Shown: positions 1 through 10,844 of the stretch, in pieces
Layout: every line of letters begins with the position of its first letter
Position numbering within the stretch: position 1 is the first letter of the stretch
Source of the DNA: Theocolax elegans
Lineage: Eukaryota; Arthropoda; Insecta; Hymenoptera; Cerocephalidae
Direction of reading: 5' to 3'
Assembly: GCA_026168455.1 (NCBI GenBank)
Contig: CM047429.1
Coordinates: forward strand, 5,173,125-5,237,124
Length of the DNA stretch: 64,000 nt
The notes under the pieces: generated by a model
The model's input: only the letters and a program-made list of their open reading frames with translations
What the model was told of the DNA's origin: nothing
Database searches by the model: none
Position numbers and translations under genes: made by a program

Positions 1-233
1 GTTGTTTGTAATGTTTTTTCAAAAAAATTAATAGATTTTGAGATAAATGGCTTTGAAAATAGAAAATTTTCTAAAAAATTGAAAAATTTCCATTTTTCAT
101 GGTGGAATAACTCTTAGGCAAATTATTTTTAACACCTAAAATTTTTTTTCTGTCTTCTTGAAGATATTTCCAGCCTGTTCTCAAATTTTGGAGCGATTTA
201 AAATTTTCATCGTACCACTTGACGTGAAATAGC
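1..233. repeat. Half arm of GGG-type foldback element (type I)
   Basis: This segment matches the right arm of the complete foldback element at 39,434-40,372, for example in the run that ends ACCACTTGACGTGAAATAGC. Only one arm is inside the window, so the element either starts before position 1 or is truncated. The apparent ORF on the minus strand is just a translation of the arm and is not a gene. Confidence 0.8.
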
Positions 234-243
234 ACATATATAT

Positions 244-1861
244 GGGTGGTTCTCTGTGGCATCGAAGATGAAAAAAATAAATATTACTATAACTGTGGGA
301 ATATGTTTTAGAGGTATCCAGTAGTTCTCCTGGATTTTTTCAGATTTTTTCTGGGCCATTATTTTAAGTTACAGAGAGTCAAAGTTGACATTTTAGCACT
401 TTTTTGCATTATATGCGCATTTTCATGAATTTTTAGCTCCCAGGGGATGCATTTTTCACTAAAAACATAACTGCGACTTTTTTTGTACAATTTTCCGAAC
501 TTTTCATTAAAAATACTTTTTAAGACTTAAATGTATGCTGTCACACTCTTGTAAGCCATTTAAACCTTAAATAGTGAAAATCAGCAATTCTGCTCCGGAC
601 TCTGGTAACCTAATACTGTCTAAAAGATGTCTTTTTATAATCAGTAACTGCCTAAAAATTTCCTGAGTGGGTCTAAATCATTAAGATCACTTATGGTCAA
701 AATATCCGGGAAAAGTGCCCGAAATATTAATAGAAATGTATATTTGTTGTCTTATAACAATGAATCTATGACCAGGATCATTGCAAAAATCACCTTGTAT
801 CAGTATCCATCTAATCTCCTGTAAGCTGCTAAAAATACAAATATTATTCTACAAATGTAAAAAATTAATTTTTAAACATTTATAATGCTGGATTTTTAGT
901 TTTACATCCCTTACAAGAATTACAATACTAATTTGAAGGATTACTATAAATATATAAACATCATTATTACAATAACTGAATATACGTATTTAATACAAAA
1001 AATATATAAATAAATCGGATCTATAATTATAATGAGTAATATGATAACGTGACAGTGACAAGTTTGTGAAATTCATACAATGTATTGCTGAATAATAATA
1101 ATAATAATGTTGATACTTTTATAGTAATCCTTCAGATTAGTATTATAATTCTTGTAAGGGATGTAAAACTAAAAATCCAGCATTATAAATGTTTAAAAAA
1201 TAATTTTTTGCATTTGTATAATAATATTTGTATTTTTAGCAACTTACAGGAGATTAGATGGATACTGAAACAAGTGGAGATACTTTTCTACCACTCCAAG
1301 GAAAGTGCACAAATTTTTTTGCAATGATCATGCTAATAGATTCATCGTTATAAGGCAACAAATATACATTTCTATTAATATTTCGGGCACTTTTCCCCGA
1401 TATTTTAACCATAAGTGATCTTAATGATTTAGACCCACTCTGGAAATTTTTAGGCAGTTTCTGACTATAAAAAGACATCTTTTAGACAGTATTAGGTTAC
1501 CAGAGTCCGGAGCAGAATTGCTGATTTTCAGTATTTAAGGTTTAAATGGCTTACAAGAGTGTGACAGCATACATTTATGTCTTTAAATGTATTTTTAATG
1601 AAAAGTTCGGAAAATTTTACAAAAAAAGTCATACTTATGTTTTTAGTGAAAAGTGCATCCCCTGGGAGCTAAAAATTCATGAAAATGGGCATATAATGCA
1701 AAAAAGTGCTAAAATGTCAACTTTGACTCTCTGTAACTTAAAATAATGACCCAGAAAAAATCTGAAAAAATTCAGGAGAACTACTGGATACCTCTAAGAC
1801 ATATTCCCACAGTTATAGCAATATTTATTTTTTTCATCTTCGATGTCACAGAGAACCACCC
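244..1861. mobile_element. Foldback (palindromic) element, type II
   Basis: Both ends carry GGGTGGTTCTCTGTG in inverted orientation, and the arms (about 244-965 and 1108-1861) are near-perfect reverse complements around a spacer of about 140 bases. The element is flanked on both sides by ATAT, consistent with a 4-bp target duplication inside a TA microsatellite. It has no transposase ORF; the reading frames seen here are mirror images from the arms. It is therefore a non-autonomous long-TIR element. Confidence 0.85.
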
Positions 1862-1871
1862 ATATATATAT

Positions 1872-2488
1872 ATAGAAAGCTTGGAGCAATACCTTTCAAA
1901 TGGTCTGTAGCATTTTTATGGCCTCCAATTCTGTAAAAAGTTATGACAATTTAAAGAAACTCGAAATTTTTTAAAAAATTTAAATGGGAATTACCATGTT
2001 AATTTTTGTGAATTTTATGTCTTTCTTTAAATTATCATAACTTTTTACAGAATTAAAGGCCCCAAAAATGCTACAGACCATTCGAAAGTTATTGCTTCAA
2101 GCTTTTTTTTAGACTTTTGGATAAAAAAATCAATTGTGGCGCACTTACACTATTTTTAAGTGGAATATTGACATGTAGTTTATGTAACATTAACCTTGAG
2201 ATTAGAAATTCTAACCCAGAAGGATAAATTCTAGACATAGTTAGCAACGAATGTTATATATAATGTTTTATAGTAAAAGTTGATATATTTTGAGTTAAAT
2301 AGCGGTAAACCCAGCTGGTGTTGAAAAAAACTAGAAAAAATTCACTTTTTGAGGTTAGAATAACTTTAGAGCAAATGGATTCCAGTACCTAAAAGTTTTT
2401 TTCTGTTTTCTGTAAAACATTTGCAATGTGTACCCAAAATTTGGTGCATTTTAAAATTTTGATCGGACCACTTCACGTGGAATACCCC
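1872..2488. mobile_element. Truncated foldback element, type III
   Basis: An inner palindrome (about 1876-2000 against 2025-2112) is followed by a long single arm ending GGACCACTTCACGTGGAATA then CCCC at 2488. The same sequence order occurs in the fuller copy at 24,491-25,301. The outer part of the left arm is missing, so this copy is 5-prime truncated at the TA microsatellite that joins it to the type II element. Confidence 0.7.
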
Positions 2489-2493
2489 ATATA

Positions 2494-4079
2494 TATATAT
2501 ATATCAATATAAGTCGCCATTAAAGTTGTAAAATGCTTATTACATGCGAAAAAATGTTCAATATTGCTTTTTCCTCAAGTTTGTGGTTGTTACAGCATTT
2601 CAGGTGTTTCTAATTATTTGACCGGGTGGAATACCTAGAGAGATTGACCTCGTCTATACCTCTCTCTCTCACTCCAATGGCCGGAACGGTTGCCGATTCC
2701 TTTTCCTCCCTCTTTGTGGAACAACGGGCGTGCGACCCTGCACGTTAACGTTGTGGTTGGTGAGGAGAACTTGCTCACACCCACACACAAAGCACACCGA
2801 CACTCTTTTTCTTTATGTTGTAAAAAGAGGTTAGTCCCGGCGTCTGTCTCACGTTGCCTCACCGTGTGCGCGCGAACTTGATACCTCTCCTCTCTTCGCG
2901 CACGATACTCGCGCGTTCCTGCGCGCGCATCCTTCTCTGTACTATTTTCTGTTACTCACCTGATCGGTAACTCGCTTACCGTTATATGTACTATATATTA
3001 AATATATAGATGTAATACATTAAGTTATTTGAGCTTAATTAATACATTATTATATGTTATTAGTAATCTAATAAAACACAATATATTGTATATGATCGAC
3101 TACCTTAATTAATAATTTATATTTTTCCTTTGTTCATAAATTATTAGTTTATATTAAAGTTTTATTTTTATTGAAATGTAAATAATAAGATATTCTCATT
3201 TATTAATAAAAATTAATCAATTTATTTATGTAGTATACACTTTGATTTTAATTTGTTTGTAATCTTTGGCTTCTCCTGTCTAAATTTGTTCACTTTTATT
3301 AGCATTTTCTAACTTCAACTTTATATTTGAATTTTGTATAAGTTTGGTAAAACCTTCAATTCTTTAATAGATCATGGTTGTACAATAGTATAATGCACAT
3401 ACTTTGTACCTCTAGTGCAGTCATAGTATCTCAAATTATTATACACAAACCTAAATTTCTTAAATTTATAAATATTACATATATGTCTGAATGTATCCAT
3501 ACGCGGATGTAAGTAATACACCATGTAGTACGTATAAATAATTAGCATTTATCGATATTAGAATTAATTTATTGATAAAAAGACATTTCGTTGGAGCTGA
3601 AATTGTAACGCTGCACTGGGAATTAGCGTGCAGGTGATTTTGATAATAAAGATAATATATGTATAAAATAATTAAATTTATTATCTGCTCCTATTATGAC
3701 AATTACGGGTGCCAGTCGCGTCCTTTACGCGGGCTCGAACTCGGCTGCGATCGGCTCAGGGAGGGGCCAAATTAGGAAGGCTTAAAGCGGGCTCACTGCA
3801 GATTGCACGAGTGTAATTGTAATTTTAACGTCGCGAATTGTTGGCTAAATCGGTGTGATACTCGTCCGCAACGAGTTTAACGTTGACCGACGGCGCGGCT
3901 GCGATACACGATCGCGGTGTCGAAAGCTGCTCGAAAAGGGGGGAGGGAAGGGGAAACGCGATAACTCGCATACACACACACACAATAGGGAAGCACGGGA
4001 TTGAATTGTAATAAAATAAAGGAGGCACGGAAAAGTATACACCAACCTTTTGTTGCTTCGCTGCTCTCGCTCACTATTG
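2494..4079. other. Low-repeat region, no gene recognised; CpG-rich stretch at 2,640-2,960
   Basis: No coding region is supported. The part from 2,640 to 2,960 is GC- and CpG-rich, with TGCGCGCGCA and pyrimidine runs, and resembles a regulatory or 5-prime UTR segment. On the minus strand CAG/GTGAGTAAC near 2,955 is a good splice-donor match, but I cannot tie it to an exon. From 3,000 to 3,700 the DNA is plain AT-rich, and CpG content rises again from 3,715 towards the island at 4.1 kb. Confidence 0.4.
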
Positions 4080-4268
4080 CTCAGCACACAATTTTGCACA
4101 CTTGCTATTATCCCGCTTCGGATCGGCGTATCTCTCTCTCGAAAATCGGACGTCGTGACATTACGGCGATCGGAAGAGCTCTACTCTCCTCGGCGTGGTC
4201 GACGCATTGCCTGTGTGCGCGCATGCGTCGCGACGACCCACTTGCAGTGCGTACGCGGCTTAAGTAAT
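4080..4268 (+). promoter_or_regulatory. CpG-rich promoter-like island with NRF1/ewg-like site
   Basis: This is one of the few GC-rich islands outside transposons. It contains CGCGCATGCGTC near 4,218, a close match to the NRF1 (insect erect wing) palindrome typical of housekeeping TATA-less promoters. An ATG in a good context and several consensus splice donors follow directly. The promoter role is inferred; no TATA box is seen. Confidence 0.45.
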
Positions 4269-4352
4269 ATGGCCGCCGCACCGTCTAGTAGAGTACACCT
4301 CGTCGGCTCCAACAACAACGATGTCGTTGACAACGACGTAAGCTGCCTGCCA
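4269..4352 (+). CDS. Possible first coding exon of an unidentified host gene
   Basis: An ATG at 4269 opens a frame beginning MAAAPSSRVHLVGSN, a composition common at the N-termini of spliced animal genes, and reaches a donor-like CCAG/GTAAAT at about 4352. An alternative donor (GAC/GTAAGC) lies slightly upstream. The frame stays open to about 4502, so exon length is uncertain, and no homologous family is recognised. It lies about 24 kb upstream of the E(Pc) exons on the same strand, but it does not encode the conserved E(Pc) N-terminus, so it could be an unrelated gene or a 5-prime UTR. Confidence 0.3.
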
Positions 4353-4569
4353 GGTAAATATTTCTTTCGTTCCTTACCGCTAACCCGTCGGCTAATAATG
4401 TCAGTGTTTACAGAGCCGCGGGAGGTGTGTGTACGCGGCACGTCGACGCGGGCTCTTGGATGTTACCGCGGTCGATATCTCCTTCTCTCTCGCTCTCCTT
4501 GATGCGCACGGCGTGACAGGTTCTACGGCGAGCTCGAGCTATTTAGACGGACACACGGCGATAATTAAG

Positions 4570-5699
4570 GTAAATACCAACTTGGAAGACGGCTTGCTGT
4601 GTATTATTATTAATATTGTGTGTGTGAGTACTTATAATGCTCACTTAACCTCTTCCCAAGTCCTCTCCTATTCACACTTGTTTAAGTAAGTGTGTGCTCC
4701 TGTCTGCTCCCTTATAAATTGCTACATTAGCTGGTGCTTCCAGGTTTCTTGGATTATTGCTGGCTGACGGACTTCCTGGCTACATTGGCTCCTTCTTCTG
4801 GCTCGGTCTATCTGGGCTTTACTGGGTACGCTGCTACTAACTAAGGACTTTGCAGATCGCTGTCATTCAACACCTCAGCATGTTGCTTCATTGGCTCTTC
4901 ATCAGGCTCATTATTAGATTACTTCAAGAGTAATCTATGCTTCAGTGAACTCCTACTGGGTTCTGCTCGGCTGCTCCCCTGTGCACCTTTGTTTGTTGGC
5001 TCGGTGGTTTTATATCATATGTTAAGGAGCTCGGTTACTGGGAGGGTATTATTGTTTATTATTTATAAGCTCTTAGGGTAATTAGGCAAGGATAGGTTTG
5101 GTTAGGCTTGTGTGTGTGTGTGTGTGTATGTGTGTGTGCTCGTACAGAAAAGTAAGGTGTAGTTTTACTGTCGCTCTTTATGACGTGCATTATTTGTATT
5201 GTCACAAAATATATTACATTTTTCATTAAGTTAACTGTGTGCAATTAATATTTTATTATTATTAAATTAGTATTACAATTATCACATATTTTGAAAGTTA
5301 TTCCATATATTTTAACCATTAATTGTTAATGAATTAATTATAAAACTCATGTCGTCGTAGTGTACGTGCAATAAAAAAACGCATCTTACATTTTTATATT
5401 TCTTAATTTCTTGATATGTTAAAATTAAACATTTATAATTCTCACAAGAGCTTCCAAAAGTAGTTCTTCCAAGGAATCTGTTTGGATTAAACAATTTTAC
5501 TAATAAGTATTTTTCATTTATAAAAATTACTTTGAAACTTGATACTTCAGACTCCGTCGACAAAATCATAAAACTTCTTTAGTCAAGTTTAAAACTACAT
5601 GTAATAATTTTTTATTTGTTTTTTAAAATATACATTTATGCTAAAAGTATGAAGCAATAAAAATGGTACTTATTTGAAGAAATGACCATACATATATTT
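4570..5699. other. No gene seen; contains a TG microsatellite at about 5,109-5,139
   Basis: This is unique-looking AT-rich DNA. The only structured element is a (TG)n run interrupted once by TATG. I see no coding exon or transposon hallmark. Confidence 0.5.
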
Positions 5700-5850
5700 T
5701 ATTAATTCAACGTCGCTCTTTTTATGCTCCCAACTTGGTGCTAATCAGCAACGGAGGTCAGTGGTGCTTATGTCATTCGGTCGGGGCCGATAATCGTACT
5801 TGAGACCTCCAGATTATAAATATGACAGTAGATTACTGTCCCGATCGGAA
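5700..5850 (-). mobile_element. tRNA-derived SINE, decayed copy
   Basis: The left part matches the tail shared with the other SINE copies (ACGTCGCTCTTTTTATGCTC, then the CAACGGAGGTC segment). The right part is a diverged tRNA-like head (GACCTCCAGATTA). The middle is shortened relative to the complete copy at 11,191-11,406. The orientation is minus. Confidence 0.65.
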
Positions 5851-6429
5851 AATGTTTTAAGGCGATCACAAGGGTCTTGATAGGTGCTTCAACAGCCTTT
5901 TATGGTTCATATCAGCTGCTGTAGTCGAACCTGACCAGTTGTGTAATGTGGCGTTCATAAGACGCTTACCTTCCTGTCTTCAGTTCAATTGATCTTACGG
6001 CTCTCGTCAGCACAAAACGTGGATTGCCTTGAAATGGCTAAGTAAAATCTTTTTTTACAAGTGTGGAACTAAGAATCTAAACAATTGATAAGTGCGATGC
6101 TTAAATGATGAATCAGGTACTTACAGAGAAACATACATATTACATATAAATATGCAAAAAAAACCTATCGATAAAAAAGAATATGCTAACAAATTACAAT
6201 CAGTGTACATGACTTAAATACATAAATTTAAAAGAGAAATTAATTTCTCTTAAAGCAGCATTTGGTTCTTTTCGAAAAATTATAATTCAGAGTTTAAATT
6301 TACCCGCGTTTATTTTAATTTTGATAGACAGCTAGTGTACCGACCAGTATTATATGTATAGTATTTGTTTGTCTATTTCGAATCAGTTTTGTTTTGACAG
6401 TTTCTATATTCGTATCGTCCCTTATACAA

Positions 6430-6638
6430 TTTTTTTTTATTGTTTTAACGTTGCTCTTTTCATCCTTCCAAATCGGTGCTAATCAGCGATGGAGGTCATA
6501 CGATGTCTTTGTTAAGAAAGCACTGTTGAAAATACATTTCCCAGTGGTGCTTGTATCAATCAACCGGAGCCGGGAATCGAACCTGGGACCTCTAGATTAC
6601 GAGCCCGATGCCCTACAGACCGAGCCATCGCAGGCCTA
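6430..6638 (-). mobile_element. tRNA-derived SINE
   Basis: Read on the minus strand, the head is tRNA-like: a box A-type GATGGCTCGGTC followed by GGTTCGATTCC, an exact RNA polymerase III B-box core, with CTCGTAA in the anticodon-loop position. The body and tail match the complete copy at 11,191-11,406. TTATACAA occurs on both sides and may be the target duplication. Confidence 0.85.
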
Positions 6639-6689
6639 AATTATACAAATTTATTTAGTGTTTTTACTGTTCCATATACCAGTTTACTA

Positions 6690-7149
6690 TTTTATTTTAT
6701 TTTATTTTTTTTTTTTATTCTTGATTTTGTGCCCTCCTTTTTCTTGGTACTTCCTACCGTTTATCCCCTGGGGGACTTTTAACGGTGTCCACCTACCACC
6801 TATGTGTGGGTGCTTTATCCCTCTCTTAAAAACCCCACCATCTCGCATTCGCCCGGGGTTATGCCCGTGGATGAGGGAAACCTGTGAAGCAGGGAAAACC
6901 TCACCCGAGATGGCCGGTGTATTCGAAACATTCTTTTTGGGTGTCAAAGTCACACTGCGTAGGCCTTGACACCGAAACCGAATGTTTCAAACCTCCCGCT
7001 CACGTTGTAAAGTGTGAAAAAACACCTAACCCGCCACGAAAGCCAAGCGACCGAGAACATCACCCATCCACTTGGGAACCGCGCTCAATACTGCTTAACT
7101 TCCGTGACCGGCCGAGGTGCGTCTCCGCCACTCCGCCACCGCGTCGGTC
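6690..7149 (-). mobile_element. 5S-rRNA-derived SINE (SINE3-like) with perfect target duplication
   Basis: Read on the minus strand, the head at about 7,045-7,110 contains GTCACGGAAGTTAAGCAG and AAGTGGATGGGTGATG, which align to the conserved part of eukaryotic 5S rRNA that includes its internal promoter. The body is about 330 bases of unrelated sequence, and the element ends in an A-rich tail (T-rich on the + strand at 6,690-6,720). TATACCAGTTTACTA is repeated exactly at 6,675-6,689 and 7,150-7,164, a 15-bp target-site duplication typical of LINE-mediated insertion. Confidence 0.85.
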
Positions 7150-7389
7150 TATACCAGTTTACTAAATGTTTACTAATGTTTTTTCATTTATTACTATTTA
7201 TTGTTATTTATTAATTCATTAGAAATACTGTTATTATGAATCTTAACATAAGAAAAAGAAAGTGGAAAGAAATACAAATGTTGTTTTGATAATAAGATTC
7301 TGGTTTCTGCGAGTATTCTATGAACATGCTTTAGCTTTGATATAATAATAAATAATTGTTCAATATGTTAATTACAGATTATTTACACA

Positions 7390-9758
7390 ATTTTTATGCT
7401 TATTTGAGTATTTTTTATTAAAACAACTGGTTTATTATGAAGGGCCGTGAAAATTACTGTGTAGGGGTCTACTATCAGATTTCAAAAATTCAAGATGATA
7501 ATCCATAATGACGGACAAAAATTTTCAAAATTCTTTAAATTTCATAAAACTTGGCTTATAGGGATTTTTCGGGTCGCTGATTATGAATATGCTATTAGTT
7601 TTTCATGAACTTTCTAGCATATGTCAAAAATTCAATATGGCGGATCCATTATGGCGTACAACAGCTTGAAACGTTCCTTAGCGTGTTTTTTCTTATTTTA
7701 TTATTTATTACCACAACTGTCAACTAGTCATTTTGTTTTTGATAGTATTATGAGCATTCTAAAAAAATTTTCATAAATGATAACGAATAACAAAATAGTT
7801 TCACTTTTTGTATAGTAGTACATATAGTTTAGTTACAAAGTCGTTGTCTGAGGAATAGTATAGAATAAAATTTTTCAATGTCACATCAAAAATCAAAACG
7901 CCAAAAGCTATCTTACATCGACAATTTTGAGATCGAAGAAAGGGAAAATGGGGAGCATAATGTAGTTTATATTCCGAATGTCAATGATTCTGGATATGTT
8001 AGTTCTGACTCAGAATGTGATTCTGAATCTCATGAAAAATCTAAGGTTTCATATCATCAAGTATTAGATAGCTATACTGAACGTCAAGCAAAATTAGAAC
8101 CAGAGCATATTTATGAATGGCTTGATGTAGAAAAAAATTATAATGAATCTTTCAAAAATGAAATTTTACTTCCTAATCATAAGGAAAAAATGATTCGTAA
8201 TTTATCTGCAGTAGAACTGTTTAAACTTTTTTTCCAAGGAAATAAAGAATTATGTTATGAATGTACTATTTTGAATGGTTATAATTTTACTAAAGATGAA
8301 TTGAATATTTTTATAAGAATATTAGTGGTAACAACATTTAATCAAAGGGAGTCACAAAAAGACTATTGGTCTACAGCTCTACTTCTTTTATGTCCAGCCA
8401 TTTCTTGAGCAATGTCTCACGATACATTTATGAAAATAAAATCAAAATTGAAGATTAATAAACCAGATGATAAAAATGATAATGATAAAGCTTGGAAAGT
8501 TTGTAAAGTCCTTCAAATTTTCAGAAAAAACCTACAGCAATTCGGTTTTTTTTTCTACTGCACTATCTATCGGTGAGATGATGGTGAAATTTCATGGTTA
8601 TACAAAAACAAATCTGAACGTTGAGCAATAAAAGAATGGGTAATTGCTAGTTCTAAAGGATATTTATTCGACTCAATATATATTGTGGTAAAACACAATG
8701 TACCTAAAAAGTTGATCCAATATCATTTATATTTTGATTATTGTTTTACTAATCTTGACTTGTTGGTTCATTTAAAAAAAGTGGAAGTGAAAGCTACAAT
8801 TACAATACGAGTAAATAGAGTAAATGCGAATAAATCTGTCGATAAAACAGCAGAAAAAGGTATTCATTCTGTAAAACATGATAAAAATAGTGGACTCAAT
8901 TTTATTACAGTGACGGATTCTAAACCTGTATCAGTATTATTAACGGCAGCAGGAATTACTCCTTTATTTTGAAGTAAATCGATTTTGTTTTGCTGAAATG
9001 AAAAAAATTGCTATATTAGACGCCCATGCTTTCAAAATTTACAATCGGGTTATGGGTTGTGTTGATTTACAGCATTCGCATTGTAGTAATTTGATGTCAT
9101 GCATAAGAGAAAAAAAAATGGACTTGGCCCATGTTTATGAGATTCATTCAATCTTCTTTGGCTAATACAACTGTTCTTTGGAATTACATACATGAAAAAA
9201 AAAGTTCAAAATAAATGGCTATGAGGATTGCAAAATACTACCTTGCAAAAACGGAATTAAGCAAATCCTACACATTTGTAACTGTAAGTTAAAACAAATT
9301 GTCCTAATTTCAAAAAATGCTCTACAAGAACCAAAAAATGTGAAAAGGTTGCAATGTCTATGTATGTTCTGTGTTTTCCGCTTTTACACCAATAAATAAT
9401 AAAAAAAATAATAAATATAAATAAAAAAATACCAAAAAAAAAAAGAAAAAACTTTAAAAAAGAGGCTCTTATTATTATCGTTTACCTCCACGTGGTAAGA
9501 GCTGAGCAACGTGAATTCATGGCTTAAAGACAATATTGTAATATATGCCTAATTTTTACGATATTTAAAGAATTTTGAAAATTTCTGGACGTCACATTGG
9601 ATCCGCCATATTGGATTTTTGAAATCTGATAGTAGATTCATGCTCAACGACCCCAAAGACCCCCACATAGTAATTTTCGCGGATCTTCATCGTAAACGAG
9701 TTGTTTTATTAAAAAATGAATAAAAGTATAAATTATAGAATAAGCATAAAAATTGTTG
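7390..9758 (+). mobile_element. piggyBac-like DNA transposon, decayed
   Basis: Inverted terminal regions enclose the transposase relic. CAATTTTTATGCTTATT is present near both ends in opposite orientation, and a second inner pair (AAAACAACT followed by similar 60-base tracts containing CTACTATCAGATTTCAAAAA) lies about 30-50 bases inside. The two TIR blocks are separated by unequal spacers. TTAA-like sequence is present near both ends, but I could not fix an exact TTAA target duplication. Confidence 0.6.
7878..9260 (+). pseudogene. piggyBac-like transposase relic
   Basis: The first frame (7,878-8,408) reads into the DDE_Tnp_1_7/piggyBac family, with the typical block around VELFKLFF and the DYWST segment near its end. 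The frame then meets TGA at 8,408-8,410, where the alignment should continue. Later fragments in shifted frames (8,685-8,972 and 9,000-9,200) resemble the YHLYFD..FTNLDLLVHLKK region, the RANRV-type region, and the C-terminal VD..R.KKM tract. Several stops and frameshifts make it inactive. An acidic serine-rich N-terminus precedes the catalytic domain, as in other family members. Confidence 0.75.
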
Positions 9759-9765
9759 CTTTAAT

Positions 9766-10676
9766 CCTTTCGTGCATATAAGAAACTGGCAATCATAACG
9801 TCTCTGAAACTAGAAAATTTCGATGTCCGGCATCGAGCTGAATCCAAACCTGGAGTCAGATTTTGGAAATTATAATAATTGGGCCCAATACCGAAGGGGC
9901 CCACTTTTAGAATGCAAAGTTTAGAAAAATAAAAAATACCGTCGTATTCTACATAAAATTTGAAGAATAAATCATTCTTGTTATTTTTTCGATAAGACAC
10001 ACCAATTTCAAGTAAAAAATTATTGAATTTCTAGGATATCGGACCCCTGAGTAAAAGCAGATGTACGTTTTATCATCCCGTGCATACAAGAGACTCAAAC
10101 ATCAAACCAAGCGAAATAAAGTCTTTCTATGGAGTTTTGGAGTAGCTGATGATGAATCTGGGGTCATATTTCCGAAATTACAATAATTGGGCCCAATACC
10201 GAGGGGGCTCAATGATTATTGTTTTCGAAACTTCTGGATTTGAGTACTGGGCCCAAACATTAGAATTTCGGAAATCTCACACCAGATTCATCATCAGCTA
10301 CTCCTAAACTCCATAGAAAGACTTTATTTCGCTTGGTTTGATGTTTGAGTTTCGTGTATGCACGGGATGATAAAACATACATCTACTTTTACTCAGTGGT
10401 CCGATATCCTAGAAATTCAATAATTTTTTACTTGAAATTGGTGTATCTTATCCAAAAAATGACAATAATGATTTCTTCTTAAAATTTTATGTAGAATACG
10501 ATGGTATTTTTTATTTTTCTAAACTTTGCATTCTAAGAGTGGGCCCCTTCGGTATTGGGCCAATTATTATAATTTCCAAAATCTGACTCCAGATTTGGAT
10601 TCAGCTCGATGCCGGACATCGAAATTTTCTAGTTTCAGAGACGTTATGATTGCCAGTTTCTTATATGCACGAAAGG
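9766..10676. mobile_element. Nested palindromic element with CCTTTCGTGC ends
   Basis: CCTTTCGTGCATATAAGAAA begins the left end and its inverse closes the right end. The outer arms (about 9,766-10,050 and 10,390-10,676) are near-perfect inverses. Inside, a second palindrome (about 10,066-10,225 against 10,240-10,370) begins with the related CCCGTGCATACAAGAG, so terminal-type motifs are nested. TAAT lies next to both ends. There is no transposase; the small ORFs on both strands are the same arm sequence. Confidence 0.8.
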
Positions 10677-10844
10677 CTAATACCGCTATACTGGATACTA
10701 TCATGTTTAATTTCAAAAAAATTTCCAAGGAATTTTGAAGGTTAGTGTCTATGAACGCAAAAAGTACACTGTTTGAAAAAATCCGCCAGAAACTTCCATG
10801 CAAAAACATAAAACAAAAATATTTTTTTAATCGAAATTTTGAGT

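Noticed and set aside
4050..4502. 150-codon + strand ORF across the CpG-rich island
   Set aside because: The N-terminal half lies in presumed promoter sequence and shows no family signal; only the part from the ATG at 4,269 to the donor is plausible as coding.
7045..7150. Functional 5S rRNA gene
   Set aside because: Only part of 5S is recognisable and it is fused to a SINE body with target duplications and an A-rich tail.
9761..10738. Similar ORFs on opposite strands at 9,761-10,000 and 10,526-10,738
   Set aside because: They are the same palindrome arm read twice; no codon bias or homology.
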